Shown: piece after piece, positions 46,474-58,470 of the stretch | How positions within the stretch are numbered: the first letter of the stretch is position 1 | Layout of the letters: the number at the start of each line of letters is the position of its first letter | Assembly: GCF_034140825.1 (NCBI RefSeq) | Contig: NC_089043.1 | Coordinates: forward strand, 24,762,001-24,826,000 | Reading direction: 5' to 3' | Source: Oryza sativa Japonica Group | Lineage: Eukaryota; Streptophyta; Magnoliopsida; Poales; Poaceae | Length of the DNA stretch: 64,000 nt | The notes under the pieces: model-generated | The model's input: the letters and a program-made list of their open reading frames with translations, nothing else | The model's database searches: none | What the model was told of the DNA's origin: nothing | Made by a program: the position numbers and the translations under genes

Positions 46474-48164
46474 TATGAATCTGGAATTAATTTTGTATAT
46501 TTAAGGGATCATATACTTGTCTTTGTAGGAATGCCTGCTTTAAGATTGGGAAACCTGTAGTGCATTACTCTTGAAATTCCTAGTATCTGTTTATGTGGTA
46601 GCAGAAGGAAACAAGAAAAGCTCATTCAAAAAAAAAAAAAGAAGAGAAAACCTATGTTTATTTTGATTTTTTTTCTTTTACTAAAATAGATAATTGAAAG
46701 AGTAAAACAACAGCTCATCACCACACATCTGTAATTTATGTGTAGTTCATAGCACTAAATAGTAGATTAGGGTGGAAACAACAAAAGTCAGCTGCTTCCT
46801 CTTGATGCGTATGCACAGAGTGACACAGACAATTAAGAACAAGCCTAACACTCTTGTCTTGAACGAAGATTAATTATAGTTTTAAATTAGAACAAGAATC
46901 ATGGAAGTCATGCATGCAAAGAAATTCAGGATACTTGAGCATTATCAAGTTTGAAACGAACTGGTATTGTAGAGTGCGTGCCCAGCTGCCATAACCTGGC
47001 AAAACACAGTTGTATAGTTTGATACCAGCTTCACACGCATCCTGAAATCTGAACAATTCAGATTCTTGAATTCGCCCCTCTTTCAGAAGTCCAAACATGA
47101 ATGGACCCAATGGAATATTTGCAGACAGAAAATAATTTATGAATAAAACTTTTATATATGTGTTCTTAACGATACAACAGTAAAGGCTAAAAAATAAACT
47201 TTGATGAAAAAAACCCAAAATCAACTCTAAATTTAAGGACGAAAATTCAAATTTTGACTGATAAGTATAAACATAAGTAGAAAGATAAGGCCCAAAGCAG
47301 CGTTCACAATTCTGACGAAAATCAGTCGAATTCTGTGAAATTTCGACGTTTCGACATGGCTCGGAATTAAGTTTCAATTGAAATTTCGAAGGTTAAACAA
47401 TAGATTTGGTCGAAATTCAGTCGAAATTTATGGAAAACCGTGATAACGATGGGGCTCAAAATTTAGTGGTCAACCAGTAATGTTAACCCTAGCCCAAAGC
47501 CTATTAGGTACTTCTTCCCTAATTAGAGTCCAAAAGCTGATAAGGCACAAAACGACTTATTAGAAAATTTAAAAATATGTTTTAGATAATATTTTTATAT
47601 TTGTGTCCGTAGTCATTTAAAAACCAATACCGTAAAATAAACTACAATAAGTAAGTCCTAAAAAATATTTTTAAAAAATTAAAATTTGAAAGTTGCTTAA
47701 CTGAAAAGCGAACAATAGAGACCCAAAAGATACCCAGACTGTTTGCAATCCCAAAGCACATCTTAAATACTACCAACAGATCAGCAGATAGCCTATTCCA
47801 ATCCGTTCAAGAAAAATAAAAGAAAAAAAACTTTCCTTTTCTATAGGACAAAAAAAAAACCTTCTCTTGTCACTCCTGATCGCGAACAGAGGCTACGCTT
47901 TGCTGATAGCCTGATCTCTTCTGTAACGGTAAAAAAATAATTCCAATTCTCCCATATAAAAAAGGCAAAGGAGAGAGGGAAAAGGAAAAAAAAAAAGGAA
48001 AAAACACTAGACATAATAAGCGAGTAAATTATATCGGAGAGGCCCACCTGCAGCGACCCAACCCGACCCAACCCAACTCGCGCGAGCCCTGCGGTTTCGC
48101 CGGCGAAACGAGGCCGACCTAAACCCTCCGCCGCCGCCGCCGCCGTCGCCGGGGAAGAAGAGAG
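45898..48164. other. Divergent intergenic region, SPX-MFS and GEN-L
   Basis: It contains both 5' flanks. A TTA microsatellite lies at 46392-46474. 47000-47130 (minus) has a short protein-like frame reading FGLLKEGRIQESELFRFQD that I cannot assign. 47560-47720 resembles a degenerate MITE. 48050-48164 is the GC-rich GEN-L promoter/5' UTR with a CCG run. Confidence 0.6.
46392..46474. repeat. (TTA)n microsatellite, ~27 units
   Basis: An uninterrupted TTA/ATT run of about 82 bp, likely polymorphic. Confidence 0.95.
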
Positions 48165-51100
48165 ATGGGGGTGGGGGGAAGCTTCTGGGACCTGCTCAAG
48201 CCGTACGCGCGGCACGAGGGCGCGGGGTACCTCCGCGGCCGCCGCGTCGCCGTCGACCTCTCCTTCTGGGTCGTCTCCCACAGCGCCGCCATCCGGGCGC
48301 GCTCGCCGCACGCGCGCCTCCCCCATCTCCGCACCCTCTTCTTCCGCACCCTCTCCCTCTTCTCCAAGGTGAGCCACCCCCTCCCCTCTCCCCAGGGTTT
48401 CCTTCCTTCCCCTCCGCCCCGCGACATGTATGTAGCTTCACTTCCGTTTCTTGATCTCCCCCAAGGTTTCTTGTTCTTAGTACATTTCTAGCGTTTTATG
48501 TGATTATGAACAATCTGCATTGCGGAAATGTACGTTCTGTGCTGTTTTCAAGACTGAATCTTGGATGTGCAACCGCCGTTGGGGTCTATGCTTGGGGGCA
48601 TGGGGGCTAATGCTGTTCAATGTGTTTTGATTCCTCGATTTGGGCCCGGAATTTTGATTCACGTGATGGATTATCTCTGGAACTGTTGCAGATGGGTGCT
48701 TTTCCTGTGTTCGTGGTGGACGGCCAGCCGTCGCCGCTCAAGTCGCAGGTGAGGGCCGCGCGATTCTTCAGAGGATCTGGAATGGACCTCGCTGCGCTGC
48801 CGAGCACGGAGGCGGAGGCCAGTGCGGATGCGCTGGTTCAACCGAGGAATGCCAAGTTCACGCGATACGTGGAGGATTGCGTGGTGAGTGTCCGTGCCAT
48901 GGCTGTGCTTGTGATCCTTCCTTGTCAGTTTAGGATGTGTAATTTGGTCGTACAAGACAGTTCGAAGTACGATGTAATAAATTGCCGCTTAAATACCATA
49001 GGCATGATTCAACACGGTGTTTATAAGCCTCTGAAGTAATATGTTCGAAATTACTCTTATCTAAATAAAAAGGCGGGAATTTGTCAAGGCGCGAAGCGGG
49101 TCGGTAGAAAAGAAAACTTTCCATAGTAGCGTCTCCCAAGTTTTGCTTAGATTACTGATGAGCGGGTACACGTGTTTATGTGTTTTGGGGATCTTGCTGT
49201 CGCCTGGGGTTTCTATGGTAGTAAAGGTCATATTTAATGATGCCCCTTATCTTATAATTTTAGGAACTGCTTGAATATCTTGGAATGCCTGTGCTGCGGG
49301 CAAAAGGTGAAGGTGAAGCTCTTTGTGCTCAGTTGAATAATCAAGGCCATGTAGATGCTTGCATCACTTCAGACAGTGACGCTTTCCTCTTTGGGGCTAA
49401 GACTGTCATAAAGGTTCTCCGATCGAATTGTAAGGTAAGCAGTTTATCATAAATATGTAACTGGATTGAATTGTTTGCTTCATTTTCTCTGTATTCTGTA
49501 ATATGGTATCACGATGTTCACCATTTTTTTTCAGGAACCTTTTGAGTGCTACAACATGGCAGACATTGAGTCTGGTCTTGGACTAAAGAGGAAACAAATG
49601 GTAGCAATGGCACTTCTTGTTGGCAGTGACCATGACTTGCATGGTGTGCCTGGTTTTGGTCCTGAGACTGCACTTCGGTTTGTGCAGTTATTTGATGAAG
49701 ATAATGTTCTAGCTAAGTATGTTTAATGATTTCATTATTAGTCCTCCTAGTTTATTTTTAGTGCAAAATGTTGAATTTCTCTGGCTAATTGTCTCTATAC
49801 TTCTCCAGATTATATGAAATTGGTAAAGGGGTCTATCCATTTATAGGAGTTAGTGCGCCCAATATTGATGATCTCCCATCACCCTCCACAAAGAGTCTAC
49901 CGCGTGCGCGATCACCGCACTGCTCACATTGTGGTCACCCTGGCAACAAGAAAAATCATATCAAGGATGGGTGCAACTTTTGCTTGGTTGATTCATTAGA
50001 GAATTGTGTGGAGAAGCCAGCTGGATTCATATGTGAATGTCCTAGTTGTGACAAGGTAGTGCTGTTTGTTCCAGAGTATATTGTAATTATGTATTCAACT
50101 GTCAGTTTCTATATATTTATTTCAGCCTGCATTCCAAATATTAGTGCGCTTAATATACAATCTGCAATTTGTACGAGAAACTGCTGTTTACATATGACAA
50201 ATTTATTTGATAACTGCCTTTTGTAACAATTATCATATTCTCAGCAATAATCATACCCTGTTTGTCAATGTTTCTGATGTCATCTTTTAAACCACATAAT
50301 GAGGCTTTATGTTGTGTATATTCTTGTATACTTCAGTGTTTCATGGAGCATAATTCTCAACATATTAATAATATCTTTTTTGAGATGAATATTAGGCACG
50401 TGATCTGAAGGTGCAGAGAAGAAATGAAAACTGGCAAATCAAGGTCTGTAAAAGGATAGCTGCTGAGACTAACTTTCCAAATGAGGAGATCATTAACTTG
50501 TACTTGAATGATGACAATTTGGATAATGGTATTCTTTTTCCCAATAACACTTCTTTCAATATTTCTTACTGACGCCGTTATTTTAGAATGGGGACTGCTT
50601 TGGCCATCTATATCTTGTCTCATTTTACTCTACAATACTGTATTTGCTTGCATTGGTATCTGGTATTTACCTCTATGTTCAATTTGCAGAAAATGGTGTT
50701 CCATTGCTTACATGGAATAAACCTGATATGGAGATTTTGGTTGACTTCTTATCTTTCAAGCAGAACTGGGAGCCAGCGTATATTCGTCAGCGGATGCTTC
50801 CTATGCTATCAACCATATATTTACGCGAAATGGCTTCATCTCAATCTAAATCATTTCTTCTTTATGATCAATATAAATTTCATTCAATCCAACGGATTAA
50901 GATAAGATATGGTCACCCATATTACTTGGTCAAGTGGAAGAGAGTCACTCGTAGTATGATATCCAATGATCCACCTAGCAAGCAGACAGAATTGGAGGGG
51001 AAGAATGATAAGGTGGAGGTATTGGATGGAGATGATGAGGTAGTAGATGAAGAGGAGGAGGAGCCTACAATGATTTCCGAAACTACTGAACTGCTAGATG

Positions 51101-51790
51101 AGCCAGATGTTCCACAAGTACTGGATGATGATAAAGATTGCTTTTTATTAACTGATGAAGACATTGAGCTAGTGAATGCTGCATTTCCTGATGAAGCACA
51201 AAGATTTCAGGAAGAACAGGTATGCATTGGTTGCTTTCTTCAGATAATTTAAAATATGCATGATACTTCCAGGACACATCAGTCAGTTACTGAAATAGAA
51301 AGATGAATCATGAATCATAAAGATAATTGCACTGTGTTCAATGGCCCTGTTTTAAAAATGCTAGGTTCACTTTGTTGGTGCTTTTGTCAGTTACTGCTGA
51401 GGCTTGAATTGTCATGTTTCTTTCTAATGTGGTATCATATAGTTCAATCAAGTTAAATTGCTTATAGTATATGATTTATATATGACATATCAGCATCTAT
51501 TTGTTTAAAAGAAAACTTTTGCTGACTGCGGTTGACACAAATGCAACGAATTCATGCAGAGGCTGAAAGAAGCAAAGTCAATAGCACGGAAATCCAAGCT
51601 CAACGTGGCAGGTTTCGAAACACCAAAAGGTCCAAGGCCTAGTGGAGTTCAGCTTAGCATCAAGGAGTTCTACCGCTCCAAGAAAGGGCTGAGTGGCGAC
51701 TCAGGGAAGGACGGCTCAAGAAAATCCTCCGATGTGGACCTCAGCAAGAACTTGCCCAAGTCTGTCCGACGACGCCTCCTCTTCGACTGA
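48165..51790 (+). CDS. GEN-L: Flap endonuclease GEN-like 1 (Holliday-junction resolvase family)
   Basis: A structure-specific nuclease of the RAD2/XPG class IV, acting on flaps and Holliday junctions in nuclear DNA repair and recombination. Exons are 48165-48368, 48692-48883, 49264-49434, 49535-49716, 49809-50055, 50396-50528, 50690-51219 and 51560-51790, giving 629 aa. The XPG-N region holds RRVAVDLSFWV (metal-binding Asp31). The XPG-I region has GEGEALCAQ (Glu148, Glu150) and SDSDAFLFG (Asp169, Asp171), then GSDHDLHGVPGFG with the helix-two-turn-helix. A Cys/His-rich stretch (CSHCGHPGNKKNHIKDGCNFC) in exon 5 and a chromodomain-like segment (PYYLVKWKRV) in exon 7 follow. The latter is typical of GEN1. 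A long acidic linker precedes the basic C-terminus. I recognise it as rice OsGEN-L, whose knock-down is reported to cause male sterility. Confidence 0.95.
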
Positions 51791-53630
51791 CTGACAATTG
51801 GTCTCCCTTCTGTCTTCCCAGTAGTCCTGCTGCTACTGTTGTACATGTTCCAGTAACATTTCTTTCGGCCAATGGATGTACATTGCGTGGCCCGGTTTTT
51901 GTACAGGGAACATGCATGTCTTGTAGCTGATGAGAAACAGTGTTTTGGGGGTTGAATCTTGTATCTGCTGCAACCATGTATATTTCATGCCATATCGCAT
52001 CACTGCTTGCGTAGCATGGAAGAATTGGACCTGAAATGAGCTGTACCAGCTACAGTGCTTCCTTTGGACCAACAGTGTCAGCTCTACACAAGGGTCAATT
52101 CTGTCTACGGCGATGAAAAGTGAAGAGTTCATCACCAAAAAGGTGAAAAATGTGGACAGTTTTTTGCAACGAAGATTTATGCCCTTCCTCACAAGGAGTT
52201 GACCTTGAACGTATATACAATCTTATACTTGTGTGTGTACTTAATATCTGATACTGTTGGACCCAGTATTTTCAGAGTTCTGACCTGCCCTGATGTCAAC
52301 CTGAAAAGAGTACTCCGTAGAGTACTACAAACATCGCCTTTTCAGCAAGAGGGGAGTAGGTGATGAGGAATGATTGATCCTGATTTCTTGAACCATGGGA
52401 ATGGATCAGAAATTCAGAATCAGACCATGATAATGATTCAGCCAACTTATCATCAGTTCAGACTTGCAGTGGATCAACTGGCGAAGTTCAAGTTGAGAGA
52501 GTTGCTTTCTCCTGCCACAACACAAGTAGCAGCGGCTCGCAAGTTGCACGTGTATGCAACTGTGTGTCACGTTGAACGAGTCGTTTTTTTTTTTCTAAAT
52601 CATGTTGGTCTAGTGGATGAAATCGAGTGTGAAAGGAGAAGAGAGTCTGTCAGTGAGAGAGACGGAGATGTTTTTTTCCTTTTTCTTCTTCTTCTTCTTC
52701 TTTTGCAGCGTTGGGCGCGATGCAACTTGACTTGCGAAGCCGCGACAGTGCGAGCTTCCTCACTGCAGCTAGAAGAAAGTGGAGAACGTCGCTACACGCA
52801 TCGACTTTTCGTCTCTGGATTTTGATGGTTCCGTTTGGTCCCAGGGTGTTTGGTGTTCAGTTTTTTTTTTCTCTTTCTGGAGTCTGCTTCAGGTTAATTT
52901 ATCCTCTGTTGTGCTCTTTGTTCAGAGACGATCGTTAATAAAATTGGGACAGAGCAATGGTGCAAAGATTTTACACCTAGATTACTGACACCATAGTGGT
53001 GAAATGGAATTTGCTGAAACTTGTTAAGAGTGTCTCTGCATTAGTGTGAACTGATTTAGTCTTCTAGTTTAGCTTACAGGTAAAATTGCAGTTGGTTCAG
53101 GAGGACTTTTGCCCCGTTTGAGACAGTTGAAATTGACGGAATTATGGATAATCTATTTTTATAGCTATTTAAAGATGTAAACGAATGAATCAACTACTAT
53201 TCTTTTCGTTTTAAAATACAAGCTTGTCAGAAAATCCTTATATTTTAATTAGGGGGAGTACGAGGTTGAAAATTTGTTTTAGAAAAGTATATTCCAAGAT
53301 AACTTCACATAGAAAATTTTCGTACGAATCATTAGCTCAAGAAGCGTGCAAACGTAAATCCAAAATCCATAAAATCAGAGAAGAACTTGACCAAAATAGC
53401 TCTTTGGAGAGGAGAAGTAAATTTACAGGAATTCATTGACTGCACATTCAAAATCAGATGGAATCACAAAAGGAGGGAGAAATCTGGCACATTCCAAAAT
53501 TACAAAAATTGCCATTCATCCTCAGTCTCATTGCCTACTCTGTTCTAAATTCACCAATACTCTGTTCTCTTTTTTCCCCCAATTTCTGGAGAATCAAAAT
53601 TTGTCCACACTTTTCAGTGCGAGATTTTGA
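51791..53630. other. Intergenic interval, GEN-L and DREB1B 3' flanks
   Basis: The first ~200 bases are GEN-L 3' UTR and the last ~200 the DREB1B 3' UTR. Between them are TTC-rich and T-rich runs (52570-52705, 52860-52880) and AT-rich repeat-like DNA. The open frame at 52370-52825 has no domain or coding bias, and I do not call it. Confidence 0.65.
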
Positions 53631-54287
53631 TTAGTAGCTCCAGAGCGGCATGTCGGAGCCGGCGAGCTCGCCGTCCTCCCACCACGCTCCGGCGGCCGGC
53701 GGCTCGACGAGCAGCCCCTGCGCCAAGCTCGCGTAGTACGACCCGGCGTCCATCCCGCCGAACCTGAACCCGTCGTCGAGCTCGAACGCCCCCGCGTCGA
53801 ACACCTCCGCCGCCGCCACCGGCAACACGTCCTTGTTGTCTTCTTCTTCGTCGCCATCGTTGGCGAAGGTCTCCGCCGGAGACGACGGCGCGGCCGACTG
53901 GCGCTGGAACGCCTCGACGGCCACGGCGACGGCGTCCCTGACCCCCCTCGCGCCGGCGAGCGCGGCGGACGCGGGGACGGGCGGCATCCGCCACGCGGAG
54001 TCGGCGAAGTTGAGGCAGGCGGCCCTGCCGCGGAGCGCCAGCGCGGCGGCGTCGTGCGCGCGCGCCGCCGCCTCGGCGGTGGCGAACGTGCCGAGCCACA
54101 GCCTGGAGCCGCGCGCCCCGGGCACCCGCACCTCGCACACCCACCTCCCCGCCGCGCCCGGCCGCCCCCCGCGCCGCCGCACGCCGCGGTACACCGGGTG
54201 CCTCGTCTCCCTGAACTTGGTCCTTCCCGCCGGCCTCTTCGGCGGCTCCGACCACACCGTCCTGTACGCCGCCTCCTCCACCTCCAT
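53631..54287 (-). CDS. DREB1B: CBF/DREB1 AP2-ERF transcription factor DREB1B
   Basis: A 218-aa, intronless nuclear activator that binds the DRE/CRT core (CCGAC) and induces cold- and stress-responsive genes. The CBF signature [16 protein letters not shown] directly precedes the AP2 domain (YRGVRRRG to [10 protein letters not shown]). The other signature, here DSAWR, follows directly, and the C-terminus ends in LWSY. The AP2 domain has an inserted RPGAA after RRRGG compared with its two neighbours. The start at 54287 is the first ATG after the TATA box; the frame is open 21 bases further upstream but without ATG. It is the first of three tandem paralogues on this strand, and length and sequence match rice OsDREB1B as I know it. 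Confidence 0.96.
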   Translation of the reverse strand: MEVEEAAYRTVWSEPPKRPAGRTKFRETRHPVYRGVRRRGGRPGAAGRWVCEVRVPGARGSRLWLGTFATAEAAARAHDAAALALRGRAACLNFADSAWRMPPVPASAALAGARGVRDAVAVAVEAFQRQSAAPSSPAETFANDGDEEEDNKDVLPVAAAEVFDAGAFELDDGFRFGGMDAGSYYASLAQGLLVEPPAAGAWWEDGELAGSDMPLWSY

Positions 54288-54365
54288 GGATGACTCTCTC
54301 TGGTTCACTTCGCCGGCGAGCTTGAGCTGAGCTGAGGTTGGAGACTTGGAGTTGGAGATGGAGAA

Positions 54366-54373
54366 TATTTATA
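54366..54373 (-). promoter_or_regulatory. TATA box of DREB1B
   Basis: TATAAATA on the minus strand lies 79 bp before the ATG. The wider word ACCTATAAATA is repeated at the DREB1A promoter and nearly so at DREB1H. Confidence 0.75.
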
Positions 54374-54406
54374 GGTAAGTGGTGGTCGTTACTCGGTGCG
54401 AGGCGC

Positions 54407-54412
54407 ACGCGG
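54407..54412 (-). promoter_or_regulatory. CCGCGT motif (CAMTA/CM2-type) in DREB1B promoter
   Basis: CCGCGT on the minus strand sits 33 bp upstream of the TATA box. This is the CM2 sequence bound by calmodulin-binding CAMTA factors in the Arabidopsis CBF2 promoter. Binding here is inferred. Confidence 0.5.
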
Positions 54413-54843
54413 GGATAGCTGGAAATGGAAAGGGAACAGCGTGCGGGTGCGGTGGTGGGCCCGCGTGGCAGCTCACACTCTCGCTGTCTTCAGTCTCACT
54501 GCCCGCTGCTGCTGCTGCTACTCCAGCTTGCAGGCAGCTTCACGGCGTTTTCTGTGGTTTCTGTTGGGTTTTTGGGGCTGTTTCTGCAGGGTTTTGGGGG
54601 GATTTGGCAACGGTTTTGGTCTCTCGGTTGACAGGGCTCTCTAACTTGACGAGGGAAAACATTCTAGATGGGGTTCATGGGGGTAGTGCCGTGGTAAGGT
54701 GAGGTGTATGGTTTGGCTTTACTTCTCTCGAAAGAATACTTGCTCCAAGGTGAGACTGCACGAGTGTTACTCCGATCAACTTCATTTCACACTCTCAGTT
54801 TTAGTCAAAGATGCCATGAGTGTCGTAGTAGGAGATACTCTAA

Positions 54844-55086
54844 GGCTGCGTTCGCCACCGTTAGATTGGGAGATAGTTTATTCCGTTTTCCGCGCGCACG
54901 CTTCCCAAACTATTAAACGGTGTGTTTTTTTATAAAAAATTTCTATAGGAAAGTTGCTTTAAAAAATCATATTAGTCAATTTTTGAAATTTAAAATAGTT
55001 AATACTTAATTAATCATGCGCTAATGGCTTACCTCGTTTTACGTATCTTTCCAATCTTCTCTATCTCCCCTTTATCAAACTCAGCC
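54844..55086 (+). mobile_element. Tourist-like MITE, copy 2
   Basis: 243 bp starting GGCTGCGTTCGCCACC and ending ACTCAGCC, flanked by TAA (54841-54843 and 55087-55089). It is the same family and orientation as 5712-5933 and 56804-57044, and lies about 560 bp upstream of the DREB1B ATG. Confidence 0.85.
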
Positions 55087-55408
55087 TAAGTTTGCCTTCG
55101 CGGTTTTACTCCTCCTAGAAGAATACTTTTTATACTAATATGTCTCAAATAGAACTAGTGATACTCCGGTCAACTTCGCTTTACAAGACGTAGGACATGT
55201 TTAGTTTAGTACATTACCAAATATTGGTTGTGATAAATAAAATATATGGCACCGTCAATTCTTCGATAGAATAATGTTGTATTTGATTTAATACCAATTA
55301 GAAGCCAAAACTTTGATTAGAATTTAGAAATTTCTAAATTAGATATTGGCAATGCTGATAATCTGGCTTCAAACCAAAATTACCATGTCTATTATTCAAG
55401 CTATCAAA

Positions 55409-55571
55409 CAGGGACGGATCCAGCATAAGGGCAGCGGGGTCTCGAGTCCTCACTACTGGCGTGAAGACTATAAGAGCCCCATAAAGACCCCACTAATTTT
55501 TTTTACCATACGTAGATGGGAGGGGGGACTGTAACTCTATCTAGTCCTATTTCTTTCTGGATCTGCCACTG
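55409..55571. mobile_element. hAT MITE, 163 bp
   Basis: Ends CAGGGACGGATCCAG and CTGGATCTGCCACTG are inverted, and a perfect 8-bp target duplication CTATCAAA flanks them (55401-55408 and 55572-55579). This is a clear non-autonomous hAT element, of the same length class as the one at 6690. Confidence 0.9.
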
Positions 55572-55585
55572 CTATCAAAATATTA

Positions 55586-55938
55586 GGGTCTGTTTAGTTC
55601 ACGAAAAGAAAATTTTTGGGTGTCGCGCATCGGATATTTGACCGGATGTCGGAAGGGGTTTTTGGTAACGAATAAAAAACTAATTTCATAACTCGCTTTG
55701 AAAACCGCAAGATGAATCTTTTGAGCCTAATTAATCCGTCATTAACAAATGTGAGTTACTGTAGCACTTATGGCTAATCATAGACTAATTAGGCTCAAAA
55801 GATTCATCTCGTGATCTCCCCCCTAACTTTGTAATTAGTTTTTAGTTTTTTAATTTATCTATATTTAATACTCTATATATGTGTCTAAAGATTTGATTTG
55901 ATGTTTTTAGAAAATGTTTTTTGGAACAAAACAGGGCC
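55586..55938. mobile_element. MITE, copy C of the 13.7/33.4-kb family
   Basis: 353 bp with ends GGGTCTGTTTAGTTC and GAACAAAACAGGGCC. The inner part contains a large imperfect palindrome (GATGAATCTTTTGAGCC and GGCTCAAAAGATTCATC). TTA precedes it and TTG follows. Confidence 0.8.
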
Positions 55939-56803
55939 TTGGTATCGTATGTTTTGGTTTCAATCCAAAACAGACCGTACGCCACTCGAAATGATTCTCT
56001 CATACCCCCAAGATGTGTAACGACTGTTTGTACCGCCACTTATTAACTTTTATGATAGTTGTTGTTAAAAATAGTTTCTTGCATAATCGAATGTTCCGTT
56101 AATCGTTAAAAATTTCGCCTTTGCAACAACCAACGATAAATTGGATATAAAAAAATAGAGAAACATACTCTCCCTATCCCCAAAACAAACAAACCTAATA
56201 AAGAATCTAACACATCCTTCAAGCCAAATTCATATTACTAAAATATATAACATAATAATCAAGTAGTCAAAGTTATATTTTCCTCGTTTAGAAAGTAATA
56301 AGTAGGTTCCTTTTGTTACTAGAAGGACAACTTTGATACTGAAGTCGAATTAGCACGAGTAATTTGTTGGACTTGTAACAAGATAGTAGTACAGGGCAGC
56401 ACACCGTACCACTACCACACCGAACACCGGTGACCGGTCCATCACACGCACCATCAGTCAATTACCAGTTCACCACTACCCAGTGAAGCGATAGCTCATC
56501 CCATCTCATCTCGCCTAGAAGGATTACGATAGCTGGAAGAAGTGAGAAGATTCAAAGATCCCGTGCCTTTTTGAGCCAGCAGGCAGCAGGGCCCCATGAC
56601 CACCACACCACCGTGACCGAGACCGAGTCGGAAGGACGGCCACATCTTCTGGATTTACTCGTCATTCGGAGAGAGTTGGACTGGACCAGCTAGTGCTTGC
56701 GTGAAAGTTACCCTGCCCGATTCTTCTTCTAGTTGGCCGCCACAAACCAACGACTGAACGAACGATGCCCTGTTTCCTCGGCATCTTTTCACATACCGTT
56801 TAC

Positions 56804-57044
56804 GGCTGTGTTCGGCACCCCTTTTTATAACCCATCTCTCTCGTTTTCCGCACGTACATTTTTTAAACTACTAAACGGTGTATTTTTTTTAAAATAAAGT
56901 TTATATACAAAAATTGTTTAAAAAATCAAATTAATCCTTTTTTTCTAAAAAAATAGCTATTACTTAATTAATCATGCGCTAATGAACCGCTCCGTTTTTC
57001 GTGCGTTCTGTTCCGATTCCCAACCATGAATGGCGAACACAGCC
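56804..57044 (+). mobile_element. Tourist-like MITE, copy 3
   Basis: 241 bp with inverted ends GGCTGTGTTCG and CGAACACAGCC, flanked by TAC on both sides (56801-56803 and 57045-57047). It has the best preserved ends of the three copies in the window and lies 540 bp past the DREB1H stop. Confidence 0.88.
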
Positions 57045-57584
57045 TACATCCACTGACCACTGTTCTCTAGCATTGCCATGACATTTTCCCCTACTATACA
57101 TTTTTCCTAGGTTAGGATAGCCATGTATTCTCCTTTTCTCTGATGAAAAGATATTTTATATGTTTTGAAGAAATTGCCACGTGATTGATATCCACGGCCA
57201 AGAGATCAGATCAGTATCCAATTACTTGTATATTGTTATCTGTCGAGGTGTGATTTGTAATTCGTAGCCGTTTGATCCGGAAAATATGTAGTAAGATTTT
57301 GGAGGGCTGGTAACCTTGTTTTGGGTTGAAATGCGAGCCTAGCGAGATGTCGAATTTTGTAAATATCGCTAAATTCGACACGGAATTTGGGGGAGCTTCG
57401 AAATTTGAGCGAAATTGGGAACACTGGTAAAGACTATAAACAACAAGGGTCATGTGGCCATATCGTTAGTGAAAACTGAGCTCTGAAAGTGTTTAACTAA
57501 TCAACAATTCAACATGCTACCAAAAGTACCAATTCGTTACAGAGTCAAAAACAGAGTACAGTAAACTGGAGACAGTGTCAGAGC

Positions 57585-58325
57585 TCAGTAGCTCCAGAGC
57601 GCGATGTCAGCGCCTTCGTCGCCGTTGTCCCAGAGTGCGGTCGCCGCCGGCGGCGGCTCCATGAGAAGCCCCTCGGCCAGGCTCGCGTAGTACGTGTCGT
57701 AGTCCATTTCGCCGAAGAAGTCGAGCTCGAACATGTCCAGCGCCGCCCCCGCCGCCGTGTCAGCCGTTCCGTCGATCGATGAAGGTCCGGGCGTCTCCGA
57801 CGAGCCGGCATTGTTGGCCAGCGGCGGCGGCGCGGACACGCCGGAGGTGGCCTCGTCCATGGCCTCCGCGACGGAGGCGCCGTTCGTGGTCTTGTTGCGC
57901 TGGAGGAAGCCCGCGACGGCCTCGGTGGCCGCGCGGCGGACGCCGGCCAGGTCGGACGGCGCGGCGGGCGGGACGGCGAGCAGCCACGCGGAGTCCTGGA
58001 AGTTGAGGCACGCCGCGCCGCCTCCGCCGGCGCCGCCGCGGAGCGCGATCATGGCGGCGTCGTGCGCGCGCGCCGCGGCCTCGGCGGTGACGTACGTGCC
58101 GAGCCACAGGCGCGCGCCGCGCTTCCCCGGGACGCGCACCTCGCACACCCACCGCCCCGCCCCGCCGCGGCGCCGCACGCCGCGGTACACCGGGTGCCGC
58201 GTCTCCCTGAACTTGGTGCGCCCCGCGGGCCGCTTCTTGTACTGCTGCCGCCCCGACGAGGACGACGACGACTCCGCCCCCGACGACGACGAGCTGGAGT
58301 TCACCTCGTGGCCGGCCATGTCCAT
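57585..58325 (-). CDS. DREB1H: CBF/DREB1 AP2-ERF transcription factor DREB1H
   Basis: A 246-aa, intronless CBF-type activator. A Ser-rich N-terminus leads into [16 protein letters not shown] and an AP2 domain ([37 protein letters not shown]) with a Gly-rich insertion (GGAGGGG) before CLNFQDSAW. The acidic C-terminal half ends in LWSY. The usual CBF motif has PK before KRPAG; here it is YK. The start chosen is 58325. An in-frame ATG at 58445 lies upstream of the TATA box (58427-58436) and so should not be in the mRNA. It is the middle gene of the tandem trio; the name rests on its position and sequence. Confidence 0.94.
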   Translation of the reverse strand: MDMAGHEVNSSSSSSGAESSSSSSGRQQYKKRPAGRTKFRETRHPVYRGVRRRGGAGRWVCEVRVPGKRGARLWLGTYVTAEAAARAHDAAMIALRGGAGGGGAACLNFQDSAWLLAVPPAAPSDLAGVRRAATEAVAGFLQRNKTTNGASVAEAMDEATSGVSAPPPLANNAGSSETPGPSSIDGTADTAAGAALDMFELDFFGEMDYDTYYASLAEGLLMEPPPAATALWDNGDEGADIALWSY

Positions 58326-58426
58326 TGCTGCTCGTGAGCGATCGAGAGATGGAGGAGCTTGTCCGAGCGAGTGAGAACGCGTCGCGCTTGCAGAGTGAGA
58401 GTGCTCGAGCTCGGCGGCGCGAGGAG

Positions 58427-58436
58427 TATATATATA
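58427..58436 (-). promoter_or_regulatory. TATA box of DREB1H
   Basis: TATATATATA lies 102 bp before the ATG, within ACCTATATATA, which parallels ACCTATAAATA at the two sister genes. Confidence 0.7.
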
Positions 58437-58464
58437 GGTATGCATTTGGGCGGCGAGGGTTGGG

Positions 58465-58470
58465 ACGCGG
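58465..58470 (-). promoter_or_regulatory. CCGCGT motif in DREB1H promoter
   Basis: CCGCGT on the minus strand is 28 bp upstream of the TATA stretch, at nearly the same offset as in DREB1B. It is a CAMTA/CM2-type site by sequence only. Confidence 0.5.

Larger units (their letters stand above)
54288..57584. other. DREB1B-DREB1H spacer
   Basis: 3.3 kb holding the DREB1B promoter at its left and the DREB1H 3' UTR at its right. Between lie four MITEs (listed separately) and AT-rich DNA. 56340-56760 is unassigned, with no gene. Confidence 0.7.

Noticed and set aside
52370-52825. 151-aa open frame
   Set aside because: No domain, runs through T-rich simple repeats, and lacks grass-gene codon bias.
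53614-54408. 264-aa frame overlapping DREB1B
   Set aside because: Arg/Gly/Val-rich shadow of the DREB1B coding frame; the real frame carries the AP2 domain.
58326-58445. Upstream in-frame ATG of DREB1H giving 40 extra residues
   Set aside because: It lies upstream of the TATA box, so it should not be transcribed; the MDMAGHE start also matches the CBF family layout.
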